In this document: piece after piece, positions 1-11,049 of the stretch
Layout of the letters: each line of letters starts with the position of its first letter
How positions within the stretch are numbered: the stretch's first letter is position 1
Assembly: GCA_008638375.1 (NCBI GenBank)
Contig: CM018031.1
Location: forward strand, 5,294,062-5,358,061
DNA length: 64,000 nucleotides
Source of the DNA: Nyssa sinensis
Taxonomy: Eukaryota; Streptophyta; Magnoliopsida; Cornales; Nyssaceae
Direction: 5' to 3'
Notes under the pieces: generated by a model
Databases searched by the model: none
What the model saw: only the letters and a program-made list of their open reading frames with translations
Told to the model about the DNA's origin: nothing
Made by a program: the position numbers and the translations under genes

Positions 1-1625
1 ATTTTTCCTTTACTTTTTTCCTTTCAAACTTCTTTCACTCTCAATTTTTATTGAAAATAAAAGAAAAAACATTAAAAATGAAATTTAGCCACCTATATGA
101 TAGACAATGACAATCAAATTCAGCCGAACCACACTCCTCGTCCCCCCCCCCCCCTTTCTTCTCTGTCTCCCTTAACATTGAAAATAAAATTCAGCCACTT
201 ATCTAATAGACAATGACAATTAAATTAAGTCGAACCACACTCCTCGCCCCCCCCCCCCTATTTACTTCTCTGTCTCCCTTATCATTGAAAATAAAATTCA
301 ACCACCTATCTGATAGACAATGACAATCAAATTTAGCCAAATCACACTCTTTCTCCCCCCTCCCCCCTCCCTCCCTCTATATACTTCTCTATGTCCCTTA
401 ACATTGAAAATAAAGTTCACCCACTTATCTGATAGACAATGACAATCAAATTCTACACTAGTGTATGTTCTCTTCTTAAACGACTAAATCTAGCTGAGAC
501 AAGGCAAGAGATCTGCCAATTAATCTTCAGTAGAAATACAATGAACAGTCAAATCTTTTCGAATTACTCTCTCTCTCTCTAATAAAGTGACAGCTTATCT
601 CGGTATGCTTAATTCTAGCATAAAAGATGGAATTAGAAGCAAGGGCAAGATGGAGAAAAAAATGATATCATACCATATGGTAGGAAATGTTGGGAGAACT
701 ACTTGGACGATCATGAAGGAGGCTTTTCATGTTTTGTCAACAAGTAATATGTGCAGGATCTTAAAATTTAAGTAAAAATTGAATTTAAATTTGATATTCT
801 CTGATAATTACTTAATTTTTAATTCAATTTTTTTTTTAAAATTCTCACATTATACCTCCCAAAACTATTTTATTTCATTTCTTTGAGGAAATTATTTTTC
901 CTTTACTTTTTTCCTTTCAAACTTCTTTCACTCTCAATTTTTATTGAAAATAAAAGAAAAAACATTAAAAATGAAATTTAGCCACCTATATGATAGACAA
1001 TGACAATCAAATTCAGCCGAACCACACTCCTCGTCCCCCCCCCCCTTTCTTCTCTGTCTCCCTTAACATTGAAAATAAAATTCAGCCACTTATCTAATAG
1101 ACAATGACAATTAAATTAAGTCGAACCACACTCCTCGCCCCCCCCCTCTATTTACTTCTCTATCTCTCTTAACATTAAAAATAAAATTCAACCACCTATC
1201 TGATAGACAATGACAATCAAATTTAGCCAAATCACACTCTTTCTCCCCCCTCCCCTCCCTCCCTCCCCCCTCCCTCCTCTCTCTATATACTTCTCTATCT
1301 CCCTTAACATTGAAAATAAAGTTCACCCACTTATCTGATAGACAATGACAATCAAATTCAGCCGAACCACACTCCTCCCCCCCCCCCCTCTTTATTTCTC
1401 TGTCTGCCTTAACATTGAAAATAAAATTCAACTACCTATCTGATAAACAATAACAATCAATTTCAGCGAATCACACTTTTCCTCCACCCTCTTTACTTTT
1501 CTGTTTGCCTTAACATTAAAAATAGAATTTAACTACTTATCTGATAGACAATGACAATCAAATTCACCATAACCACACTCCTCCTCTCCCCCCCCCCCCC
1601 CTCTTTACTTATATGTCTCCCTCTT
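1..1625. repeat. Minisatellite of about 105-bp monomers, itself duplicated
   Basis: The phrase gatagacaatgacaatcaa recurs at about 99, 205, 312, 431, 992, 1096, 1202, 1337, 1442 and 1543, mostly 101-120 bp apart. Each monomer carries a poly-C/CT tract and the phrase ttaacattgaaaataaaattca. Bases 1-450 reappear almost unchanged from 894 (offset 893 bp), so the array and the copia remnant lying in it were duplicated as a larger unit. Length variation sits mostly in the C runs, as expected from slippage. Open frames crossing this block on the minus strand are repeat translations, not genes. Confidence 0.85.
453..775 (-). pseudogene. Copia pol remnant (RNase H end)
   Basis: Read on the minus strand with frameshifts, this stretch gives the conserved end of Ty1/copia RNase H: LASN, then a degenerate ARTKHIE-like motif, HFIRE, and a TEDQLADLLTKP-like end. 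Stops and a CT microsatellite interrupt it. A clear relative lies at 20571-20880. No LTRs or other pol domains are attached, so this is a fragment. Confidence 0.6.
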
Positions 1626-2052
1626 TCTCACAGCCTAACCAAACAATTGGTTGGAGGGTTTCTCATTGCCATCTTTTGCCATTGCCTGCAACCAGTGTCG
1701 TTGGATAACGAAGAATAACAGTTGGTTCTCGGCAGGTCTGTTTTTTTTTTTCCATTTTTTTTTTCTTGTCCTTTCACTTTCGATGTAAGATGGGGCTAGT
1801 TAGAGGAAAAAACTGTGCATGTGCACTGGATTGGAAAAGTTTTTTTTTTTTTTTTTGCATTTTAACTCAAATTTGAATTTGAATTTGAATTTTGTTTTGA
1901 GTCATCATTAAAAATGCTCAAAGAAAGATATATGGTATATTGTAATCTTGAACTATATTTATACGTTGTTGTCAGGATCCGTCACAAAACTACGTACCCG
2001 TCTGCTTCAAAAGCGTAAGGCAGCCCTCCCTAGCTAAACAAACAAGAATCAC

Positions 2053-2803
2053 ATGGTGATGGAGCCGAAACTGTACGAGGCTGCAATGGAAGGCAAGATT
2101 GATGTCCTCCGGGAATGCATGAACCCGGAATATGTCCAACTCACCGCAAACAAGAACACTGTCCTCCATGTTGCAGTCCAGTTTGACAAAGGTTCAACCA
2201 GCGGGGTGAAAGAGATCCTAGCGAAAATGGGGTCCTCACTGCTATGTATGGTGAATTCGGATGGTGACACTCCACTTCACATTGCAGCATGGAAAGGACG
2301 AACAGATGCAGTCAAAGATCTCATCGATTGTGCAAAAGAAGAAGGCAACGAACTCGAAAGTGGTGTCAAAGTGATCACAAAGATGCTGAGGAAGACGAAT
2401 AAGGATGGAGACACGGCCTTGCACATGGCCATTCGAAGTGTCTCTTGGAATCGTGATGATGTAGTTAAAATGCTGACAGAAGAAGACCCCGAGTCTTCAA
2501 ATTCAGCCAATAATGCCGAGGAGACTCCACTTTACCTGGCTGCCGAGAGGAGCTATTGTGGCATTGTGTCTGAAATCGTGAAAATTTGCACTTTACCAGC
2601 TTGTGGTGGCCCCGAGGGTAGAACGGCTTTGCACGCAGCAGTATCTGCAGGATGTTCAGGTAGGTAGTTACTAAATTTGTTTCTTCAACTGTTTTTACTT
2701 GTTGAGAATAGCATAACAGAAATATAGGCTGAACAAGAAGTGTAGGGAGTCACAACAGAATTTGTCTGTTCCAAGACCTAAAAATGGAAGCAATCGTATT
2801 GCT

Positions 2804-2846
<43 letters not shown>

Positions 2847-4772
2847 CTGGGTGTCCTTTCCTGACCCTTGTAGGGCTGTAAACAGATCGGATTCGGATCG
2901 GATCAGAGCCGATCCGAATCCGATCCGTTAATCCGACGGATCATTTGAATGTTAATCCGTATCCGAATCCGTTAATAACTGGATATCCGATCCATTTAAA
3001 ATTATAATATATATATATATATATATAAACGGATCAGATTGGATTGCAAACGGATCGGATCAGCCTATATCATATCCGGTCTGTTTATATTTGGGATAAT
3101 TGGATTCGGATCGGGTCACGGATCACTATTTCTAAAACCATATCCGGACTTAACGAATCAGATCTCGGATCAGATCGGATCGCGATCCGATCCATTGACA
3201 GCTCTAAACCCTTGGGGTTAAATAAAAACACCTACAATTTTTTATTTGCTAATTGATGCTACACTTTCTGATCAGTGGGGCTTCGCTCCTCTTCACCTGT
3301 CAAACACTCAAAGAAGAAAATTAGAGGGCTACCGGGTTGACTACAGCGGTAGCCACTCCGATGATGAAGTCAATAAAACTGAAGTAAAAGATTGTAATTG
3401 AAAGTAATTGAATGACTGTCCATTAAAAAGCGCACCTTATGGTTCAATTTATAGGCTACGGATTCTCCTAAGTTGATTAGGATCCAACCTCGTGAAAGTA
3501 GGGATTTGATTGCTATCAAAGAATGACAGTTACTATGTTGAATATTGCGCTCCATAAGAATAAGAAGTAATAGATATTCAGGAATGACAGTTTCTTTGTT
3601 GCGCACAGCTTCCTTGTCTTTAGCTCGGTAGGGTACCTAAGGCGGCAAACAGTTCGGGATCCTCCTGAGCATGAGCATGGTGCCTTCTAAGCTGAAGATG
3701 AGACCGGAGTTACACGGGGTTCCAAGCTAAAAAGCTCTGGAGCCCATGTGTGTAAGCTCATTCTGAATGGACGAGCTTTGAATATTCTACGTGTACACGT
3801 GTCATGTGGTGACTCACTTTATAACGAATCACTAACATATATATAATAATGTTTTTATTTGTTATCTGTTTCTTTTTCAGATTGCCTAAAAAATCTATAC
3901 GAGGGGAAGCCAGAACTAACTAAGAAAGCGGACATAAATGGGTGGACGCCACTTCACCATGCTGCCGGATTGGGTTCCACATCGATGGTCAAAGCACTAC
4001 TCGATTTGGATAAATCCGTGGCATACCTTAGAACTAAAGATGAAGATGGCAGTAACACAGCTCTTCACATAGCAACTAGTCAAGGCAAAGAAGAAATAAT
4101 GAAAAAGATTTTATCAAGTAATCCAGATTGTTGGGAGATGGCCAATGGTAGAGGTCAAAATATTCTTCACATTGCAATTGAGTATGAGCAACAAAAGATA
4201 GTTAAATTCATCTTGGGAAAGCCCTGGCATACCAACCTTATAAATAAGAAAGACCACAATGGAAATACACCCATTCATCTATTTGCTGCTTCCAACAATT
4301 CACGTCTGCTTGATCTCGAAAAGCTGAAAGGCATACTTGATTTGATGGCCTTCAACAAGAAAAACATGACTCCCCTGGACTTGGTAACACGGAATGACCA
4401 ATATGAAAAATTACTGGTACGTAAGGATGCTCACTTTGACTTGGTACTGTGACGAGTTTAATTTTCATGGCATGCCATATGGACTTTAATGAAAGTAATT
4501 CTTTTTTCTACAGGAACGGTTCCGACGGCCCAAAAATCTATGTTCCATTCTAAGACCACTAGACTTTCTCAGTCTAATCTTCCTACCGATATTGATCCTA
4601 TATTATATCTTTTGGGTGTTCTTAGAAATCAGGGTAAGATCAAATGACTCACCCCCAAGTAAATTCTTCTTGTTTTACTTAATTTTCACATCATAAAGAT
4701 TGAAAGTAAATCCTCTTTCTACAGTGGCGGATCCAAAATTTTTACGTCTCCGAGGAACCCACAAAACAGAAG
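2053..4772 (+). CDS. Ankyrin-PGG gene 1, exons 1-4 (ankyrin part)
   Basis: First four exons of an ACD6/ITN1-type ankyrin protein. I place them at 2053-2659, 3881-4416, 4514-4633 and 4725-4772, all with GT donors and AG acceptors and matching phases. Together with exon 5 at 17913-18458 they total 1857 nt, an uninterrupted 618-residue frame. The start MVMEPKLYEAAMEGK is shared with the tandem paralogue. Exons 1-2 encode about eight ankyrin repeats (DGDTPLHIAAWKGR, DGDTALHMAI, NGWTPLHHAAGLG, NTPIHLFAASNN). Exon 3 encodes 40 residues with a strongly hydrophobic core that the paralogue lacks. Proteins of this family sit in membranes and act in defence and stress signalling; the precise role here is inference. 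A MITE and a solo LTR lie in intron 1. Splice sites are read by eye. Confidence 0.87.
2871..3206. mobile_element. hAT-like MITE in intron 1 of ankyrin-PGG gene 1
   Basis: Ends are near-inverted: TAGGGCTGTAAACAGATCGG on the left and, reverse-complemented, TAGAGCTGTCAATGGATCGG on the right. It is flanked by an 8-bp duplication with one mismatch, gacccttg (2863-2870) and aacccttg (3207-3214). The body is rich in GGATCGGATCCGA-type inverted motifs with an internal AT run. There is no coding capacity, so it is non-autonomous. Confidence 0.78.
3254..3837 (-). mobile_element. Solo LTR (minus orientation) in intron 1
   Basis: Begins TGATGCTACAC and ends CACTAACA, giving TG...CA ends on the minus strand (TGTTAGTG...GCATCA). 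It shares the phrase tccgatgatgaagtcaataaa and a reverse-oriented TATA-like patch with the larger related block at 5103-6924. The 5-bp flanks (ctaat and tatat) do not match well, so the exact ends are tentative. Confidence 0.55.
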
Positions 4773-5102
4773 GTAAGATCCCTTGACCAGTAGTTGACCT
4801 TGCCTTTTTTTTTTTTGGGTTAAATGCAGGTAAGATCTTTTCACTAAGATTAAATTCTTGTTGGTTTACTTAAATTTCACTATCATAAAGATGGCCTCCC
4901 AGTGGTATTTAATCCCAAAAAAAAAAAAGGGTCTCCTTTTAAGTTATAGAAGTGTTTGTGTGAACCAGCTATATGAATCAGTTTAATCAAATTATGTTAC
5001 GGCATAAAGTGACGAGCTTTATTTATTAAACATTGACGTTAGCCACTGATAAAAGAGGATATAACTTGAATTATTGTGATATATATATATATATACATAT
5101 AT
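4773..5102. other. Start of intron 4 with a duplicated intron 3 segment
   Basis: After the exon 4 donor, a stretch around 4830-4905 (gtaagatc...attcttgttggtttacttaaatttcac...cataaag) repeats the body of intron 3 (4634-4710). This records an internal duplication around the small exons. No coding sequence is seen apart from low-complexity T and A runs. Confidence 0.5.
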
Positions 5103-5494
5103 TGATGCTGCAAAAAATAGCACCAGCGATTTGGTGATTCGGCAAGAGGGACTTGCAAAAAGAGAAAAAGGACCCTCCGATGATCAAGTCAGTAAAGAGA
5201 GAATAAAATATAAAGTCTATGTGTAAAAAAGAATGACTGTGTTTGTGATTGAATATCTCTTTGAGCATACCTGGCCCCTTTATTTATAGGGTTGAGAGTC
5301 ATTGATTTTAGCAGTTTCTTATATTGAATAGAATTCCTTTCTTGCTTGACAAGTTTAAGAAATATGTGATAATACTCCTAATTGAGATAGGATTTTGTTT
5401 CTTATCTAAAAGACTTGCGCTCCAAGATATATTCTTTGTTCTGAAGGTCGGAAGTCTATGGAAGACGGTGACCAGTTCGAAACCCCATCTTGCA

Positions 5495-6586
5495 TGTTGG
5501 ATTGTCCTTAGCTACGATCTCACATCGCTCATGCACAGCCCACCTGCACAATGTATAAGGGCCTTCTCTACCTCTCCTTAACACCTGGGTTTTAAGGATG
5601 AGCTAATTGGGAGTTGGACCTCCAAATTTCAATATGGTATCAGAGCTAGGTTGGGCTTCTACTTCAGCTTATCCCAACAGCTAGTTCTGTTGGACATTTC
5701 CGCAACCAGTCATGTAGGCCGCTGAGGAAGGGGGGTGTTGGATTGTCCTCAGCTACGATCCCACATCGCCTATCAACAACCCACCTGCGCAATATATAAG
5801 GGCCCCCTCTACCTCTCCTTAATACCTGGGTTTTAAGGATGAGCTAATTGGGAGTTGGGCCTCCAAATTTCAATATGGTATCAGAGCCAAGTTGGGCTTC
5901 TGCCTCAACCAATCCCAACAGCCAATTCTGTTGGACGTTGCCACAACCAGTCATATAGGCCGCTGAGGAAGGGGGTGTGTTGGATTGTCCTCAGCTACGA
6001 TCCCACATCGCCTATCCACAGCCCTACCTGCGCAATATATAAGGGCCCCATCTACCTCTCCTTAATACCTAGGTTTTAAGGATGAGCTAATTGGGAGTTG
6101 GGCCTCCAAATTTTCAATATGGTATCAGAGCCAGGTTGAGCTTCTGCCTCAACCAATCCCAACAGCCAGTTTTGTTGGACGTTGCCGCAACCAGTCATGT
6201 AGGCCGCTTGAGGAAGGGGGTGTGTTGAATTGTCCTCAGCTACGATCCCACCTGCGCAATATATAAGGGCCCTCTCTACCTCTCTTTAACACCTGGGTTT
6301 TAAGGATGAGCTAATTGGGAGTTGGGCCTCCAAATTTCAATATGGTATCAGAGCTAGGTTGGGCTTCTATCTCAGCCTATCCCAACAGTCATTTCTGTTG
6401 GACGTTGCCGCAACCAATCTTGTAGGCCGCTGAGGTCAAGGGGGTGTGTTGGATTGTCCTCAGCTACGATCCCACATCGCCCATGCACAGCCCACCTGCA
6501 CAATATATAAGGGCCTTCTCTACCTCTCCTTAACACCTGGGTTTTAAGGATGAGCTAATTAGGAGTTGGGCCTCCAAATTTTAATA
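5495..6586 (+). mobile_element. Tandem TRIM retrotransposon: five LTRs, four internal domains
   Basis: LTRs at 5495-5634, 5736-5875, 5978-6119, 6223-6342 and 6447-6586. Each starts TGTTGGATTGTCC (fourth copy TGTTGAATTG), contains a TATA-like caatatataagggcc and ends CAATA or its variant. The first four are each followed directly by tggtatcagagc, the initiator tRNA-Met primer site. About 100 bp of non-coding internal DNA follows, ending in a gaggaaggggg polypurine tract just before the next LTR. The fifth LTR has no primer site after it. The whole array is flanked by a perfect 5-bp duplication ttgca (5490-5494 and 6587-6591). The fourth LTR has a deletion of about 20 bp. No protein is encoded, so movement would need proteins from another element. 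Confidence 0.88.
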
Positions 6587-6694
6587 TTGCAGATATATTA
6601 TTTTCCTCACCACAAGGTCTATAGTACACAGGTCGGTACCCCACTGCTCTGGAGGCAGTGCTGGAGGTGGTGTACTGTTCGATACCCCCTCTGT

Positions 6695-6822
6695 TCTAGA
6701 GGCCAGCTCTGGAGGCGTTGGCTCTGCCAGCTTTGGAGGAGCCAGTGCTTGAGGTGCTAGCTCTGCTAGCTCTGGAAGTACTAGTTCTGCTAGCTCTGGA
6801 AGCGCTAGCTCTGGACCCCTCC
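6695..6822. repeat. Short tandem repeats of a gctagctctggaag motif
   Basis: Diverged 18-24-bp repeats built on ctctgctagctctggaag/agcgctagctctgg, lying in the right half of the host LTR. The two cleanest copies are 24 bp (tctgctagctctggaagtac and tctgctagctctggaagcgc). Confidence 0.55.
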
Positions 6823-6920
6823 ATGCCTATTTGTTCTGAATATGAGAGCCTTTCTTGATCTGTATACGTAAGTGCTCTATATACGTGTCATGTCCGAATT
6901 GGTCTGTCATTTTATGGCTT

Positions 6921-6959
<39 letters not shown>

Positions 6960-7023
6960 TTTAGATCACCACATTGAACCCAATAAAATTTTATCTAGGC
7001 TAGCTTAGGTCTTTTATAGTGGA

Positions 7024-7502
7024 CAGGGCTGTCAATAAAATTGGATTTTGATCTAAATTTGATCTATTTATTCGTATATGGAACAATTAAAGACTCCGAT
7101 CCAAATTTGACAATTTTTGTAGTTAAATAAATCATGCATAGATTAAACAAATCTGATTCCCTAATGATTCGATCTGATTAAAAATAACATATATATATAT
7201 TCACCTTTTATATTATTATATTAAAGTATTTTAAATTTTATAGATAATAAATATTAAATTATATAAGACTTTCTTAAATTAAGTTTATATAATTTAAATT
7301 TACATATTTTAATATAATATTTTATATACATAATATATTTAAATTTTACTTTCAGATTGATAATAAATTTGGATTTAGATCAAGAATTTGTAAATTCATT
7401 AGAAAATCAAATACGATAATTTTCTTAACAAATAAGATTTGAATATTAGTACGATTCCTCACAACTAAGATCCGATATTAGTTTGATTCGTTTACTGTCC
7501 TA
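7024..7502. mobile_element. Diverged hAT-like MITE
   Basis: The left end cagggctgtcaataaaattg and the reverse-complemented right end taggacagtaaacgaatc resemble the TIRs of the MITE at 2871-3206. Eight-bp flanks atagtgga and ataatgta agree at six of eight positions. The body is AT-rich and non-coding. It lies in intron 4 of ankyrin-PGG gene 1. Confidence 0.5.
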
Positions 7503-8179
7503 ATAATGTATCTAAGTGATAAATTAGAGAATATAAATTTATTTTTTTGATAAGAAAATCACACACAAAATTTTTGTAAGTTGAGAATTAGTACTTTCAA
7601 GTTATAACCAACACATTTATACACTTTAACATTTTAAGTCAAAGTTTACTTGACTTTCTTTTAAAACTAAGGAAACGATTGATGAACTATCACTAACCAC
7701 TATTTGTTTTTTACTATTTTGCCCTTTAGTTTATTAAGACTACTTTGCTTCAATGTTGAAATATCATATTATTAGGTTATATGCAGGTATTTCAAGTTTT
7801 TTTTTTTTTCAAATTTCAATAACTTACAATATTTAAATTCATTTTTTTAAAAAAAAAAAAATTGGTATTTTTGGACTCAAAATCTACATATATTAAACAA
7901 AAACCATATTATATATGAAATTTGGTATAGACAGATATATTTCTAATATTTTAACTGAGGAAAAAATACAAAATATATAGAGTACAATGGCTACTATTTT
8001 AGGAAACTAAATCTACATGAAATTAAGAAACAATCTTTAAATATTAGGGCTTAATTAACAGCAGTTATAAAAGAAAAAAAATCAACGTTTACAGGCTGTA
8101 CAATCTCAGTTTTAAAGGAAAATAAATTTCGTATTTACCGAGTCAATCGAATCAAATAGGAATTTGTCAACACTCTTCC

Positions 8180-8917
8180 TCAAGCTGGTGAATAGATGTT
8201 AACCATTCCCAACTTACTTATAATATGTTGAAATAAGTGACTCGGTAGTCCTTTGATGAGGATATCCGCAAGTTGCTCATTCGTTGAGACATAGGGAATA
8301 CAAATTAAGCCACTATCCAGGTTCTCTTTGATGAAGTGTTGATCTAATTCTACGTGTTTTGTATGGTCATGTTGTATTAGATTGTGAGCTATATTGATTG
8401 TTGACTTGTTGTCGCAGTACAACTTCATGCTTCCTTCCCACTTAACTCCTAAGTCTTCCAAGATAATCTTTAACCACAAGAGTTCACAAATTCCATGTGC
8501 CATAACTTTAAATTTTGCTTTAACGCTTGATCTAGCCACCACGACTTAGTTTTTGCTTTTCCAAGTCACCAAATTTTCTCTTAAGAAGGTACAATAACCA
8601 GATGTTGACCTGTGGTTCATTACCGATCCAGCCCAATCTACGTCCGTGCAGGCTTCTAGACTTAGTTCCCTATTATTCTTGAAGAGGATGCCTTTCCTAG
8701 GAGTAGATTTCAAGTATTGTAGGATTGGGTGAACAGCTTCCAAGTGGGAATCCTTCAGAGAGTGCATGAACTGGTTGACTACACTCACGGAATAGGCAAT
8801 GCCGAGTCTTTTGTGGGACAAGTAAATGAGTTTCTCAACTAACCTTTGATATATCCCCATATCTACTATCATGTCATCTATAGTGTCATGACCCGTAACC
8901 CACCCTCTACGAATCAA
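8180..8917 (-). pseudogene. Copia RT C-terminus and RNase H fragment
   Basis: Two frames, 8917-8546 and 8542-8180, give the usual copia run: a YQRLVEKLIYLSHKR stretch, DVDWAGS, STSGYCTF, then an RNase H core with KLYCDNKSTINIAHN and an NEQLADILIKGLPS end. A frameshift at about 8544 separates them. The upstream side is cut by the nested solo LTR. Confidence 0.85.
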
Positions 8918-10753
8918 CGGATCGCGACCATCCGACTCGGCCTTTTCGCCGAACCGGACCTACTCATCTTGTTGCACTACTCTAAGTGCAGTAACATATA
9001 ACATAGCGGAAGACAATATAATAAAAGTCTGCTAATAAAAATAGGGTCTGTAAAATTTCTAATCATCACCTCCTCCCCAAGACGTGAACACACGGGAGTG
9101 CTACAAGACTGTACTACTATTACCTTACTTTGTCAAAATGTCCAACCTCTAGCCCGAGTCTCTTGTTGCCTGTCCTCTATATCTGTCCCTGAAAAATATA
9201 TAAAAAAGAGTGAGCTACACAAGCTCAGTAAGTAAGTCCCCTACTCTGCATGTGTATAAGATCTGAAAGAAATTGAATAACAATGGACATGATAGCCAGT
9301 CAATATCATGTAACAATCATAGCTCATCAATGGATATCAATGATCAGGGATATAATTGATAATCATGGATATCAAGTCTGAAGGATAACATCATATGCAA
9401 TAATCAAAGCCTGTCAAAAACATGATCATATTATGAATCTCAATAAAAGATAGTGATGACAAGTTTGGTGGATGCTATAAACTATGGGCCTGGCTACCTC
9501 CTGAGCTCATATTCAGTTCCACTTGGGCAGTATGAATACTGCTTAGCTCATATTCAGTTCCACTTGGGCTGTATGAATAGGGCTCAACTCGTATTCAGTT
9601 CCACTTGGGCTATATGAATACGACTCTACTCGTATTCAGTTCCACTTGGGCTGTATGAATACGACTCTACTCGTATTCAATTCCACTTGGGCTGTATGAA
9701 TACGGCGACGGAATCTCGTGATCAAGATAGAACATTATCAAATAACATGGAAATCAATGGTAAAATACAACATCATGGCTAAGCTATTCTACTGGGGAGC
9801 AATATCACATAATGGAATCACAAAGAGTCTGATATAACAAATAAGAGTACAAATGCGTAGAGAAAACTGTGACATGGCTAGGAATGTACTACATGCAGAG
9901 GTCGAGTATTACTTACCTTCTACTGTCCCAAGTAAATCAAGTTATTCCCTTTTTCCTTCCGACGCTCTTGTCATTCAAAAAAATACTCAGTCTATAGCCG
10001 TAATCGATCTATGCTATGTATTCTATATATTTATCATGGCTTTAAGTATTTTATTTACTAATTTAGACCTCGTCATTGTATCTGGAACGTTGAATAAAAT
10101 TTATTTAAACTTTTACGGATCTCAATTTAGACTCCTGGATTGAAAAGAGCACAATGACCATTTTATACTTTTACGTGTCTTTTATTTTCAGGGCCTCTTT
10201 TCATGATTTTGATTTTACCATTGAGTTCAGAATATCCGAGATAATGAAAATTAACTATTTGTTTAACTAATCTGAACATCGGGATTATTACTTTTAATTA
10301 AATCAATTTAAATTAAATTTAATCATTTACTCTTTATTTTCAAAACCTGCAACTACATGTTTCTACTTCATTTTTATCTCTTTTTCTTTCATTCTTTTTG
10401 TATTTTAATCCTTAAATCATGCTTTATAAATTCTTCTAAATTAATGAACCAGAAATGCTTATGTAAAAATTTAAAATTCGAAAACCCACTTACAATTTCA
10501 TGCTTCATAAATTCTTCTAAATTAATGAACCTGAAATGCTTATGTAAAATTTAAGCAATATAGCTGCTTACCACCGACTTCACATTAATTCCATTCTTCT
10601 ACCATCTTCTGCGTTCTTCTACAGCTTTCTTATTTTCATTTCTTTTGTTTTATTTCTTTTATTATTATTTTACTTCCTTCTTTTTTCTTTATTGCTTACA
10701 TTTGTCTTCCACTACAAACACACACACCCCACATCACACGTTGTACACATAAA

Positions 10754-10788
<35 letters not shown>

Positions 10789-11038
10789 GCTTCAGGGTCA
10801 ACTCGTATTGGTCACTTTTTGATTCACGTGTCATATTGGACAATTAACTCTCGTTCGTCCATTTTTTACATTTTATTCATGGCTTACGGTTCTTGCGTAA
10901 ATATATTAGACAATGTACTATTTCAATTAAAATTTTAAACTCTATTCACGTCATAATTTAGCTTCCAGTTCAGGGTTACATGTCTCAGTTCGGTCCAACC
11001 CGGGTCAGGTACTGCCTAACTCGGGTCGGGGTGTTACA
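8884..11038 (-). mobile_element. Nested solo LTR, about 2.15 kb
   Basis: This block interrupts copia coding sequence: the frame ends in a GEAA-like sequence on one side and resumes with DDMIVDMG on the other. Its ends are TGTCATGACCCG and, reverse-complemented, TGTAACACCCCGACCCGAG, so it has TG...CA termini with related first 12 bases. The flanks tatag and tgcag agree at three of five positions. It has no pol sequence. It contains a five-copy 41-bp repeat, an AT microsatellite (10747-10783) and an 80-bp direct repeat (about 10421-10555). A long LTR of the gypsy type is the likeliest identity. Confidence 0.7.
9506..9710. repeat. Five tandem copies of a 41-bp repeat
   Basis: Units start at 9506, 9547, 9588, 9629 and 9670, exactly 41 bp apart, with consensus CTCGTATTCAGTTCCACTTG followed by GGCTGTATGAATACGACTCTA. 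They lie inside the nested solo LTR. Confidence 0.92.
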
Positions 11039-11049
11039 TGCAGCTTCTC

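Larger units (their letters stand above)
5103..6924 (-). mobile_element. Solo LTR of a large LTR element, split by a TRIM array
   Basis: The 5103-5489 and 6592-6924 segments together resemble the solo LTR at 3254-3837: the same TGATGCT start, CTCCGATGATCAAGTCAGTAAA, a reverse TATA-like tttatttatagggt, a GCGCTCCA patch, and a 3' part with acgtgtcatgt. It ends in atca, giving TG...CA. Flanks are tatat on both sides, but these are low complexity. The TRIM array sits inside. Confidence 0.5.

Noticed and set aside
1111..1431. Open frame of 106 codons on the minus strand with internal repeats (NFIFNVK...)
   Set aside because: It is the translation of the minisatellite; the repeated peptide follows the DNA monomer and the G-rich part comes from the C runs.
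2049..2510. Minus-strand open frames opposite ankyrin exon 1
   Set aside because: They are antisense shadows of a clear ankyrin-coding exon; the same shadows recur opposite the paralogue at 26606-27071.
5324..6760. Several similar open frames with CWIVLSYDLTSLMHSP-like peptides, suggesting a repeated gene family
   Set aside because: They are the TRIM LTRs read in frame; primer site, polypurine tract and target duplication explain the repetition.
9506..9710. Regular 41-bp spacing, considered as a CRISPR-like array
   Set aside because: The units are contiguous, without unique spacers, in a plant LTR; this is a simple tandem repeat.
9853..10143. Open frame of 96 codons on the plus strand
   Set aside because: It lies inside the nested solo LTR, has no recognisable domain and AT-driven composition.
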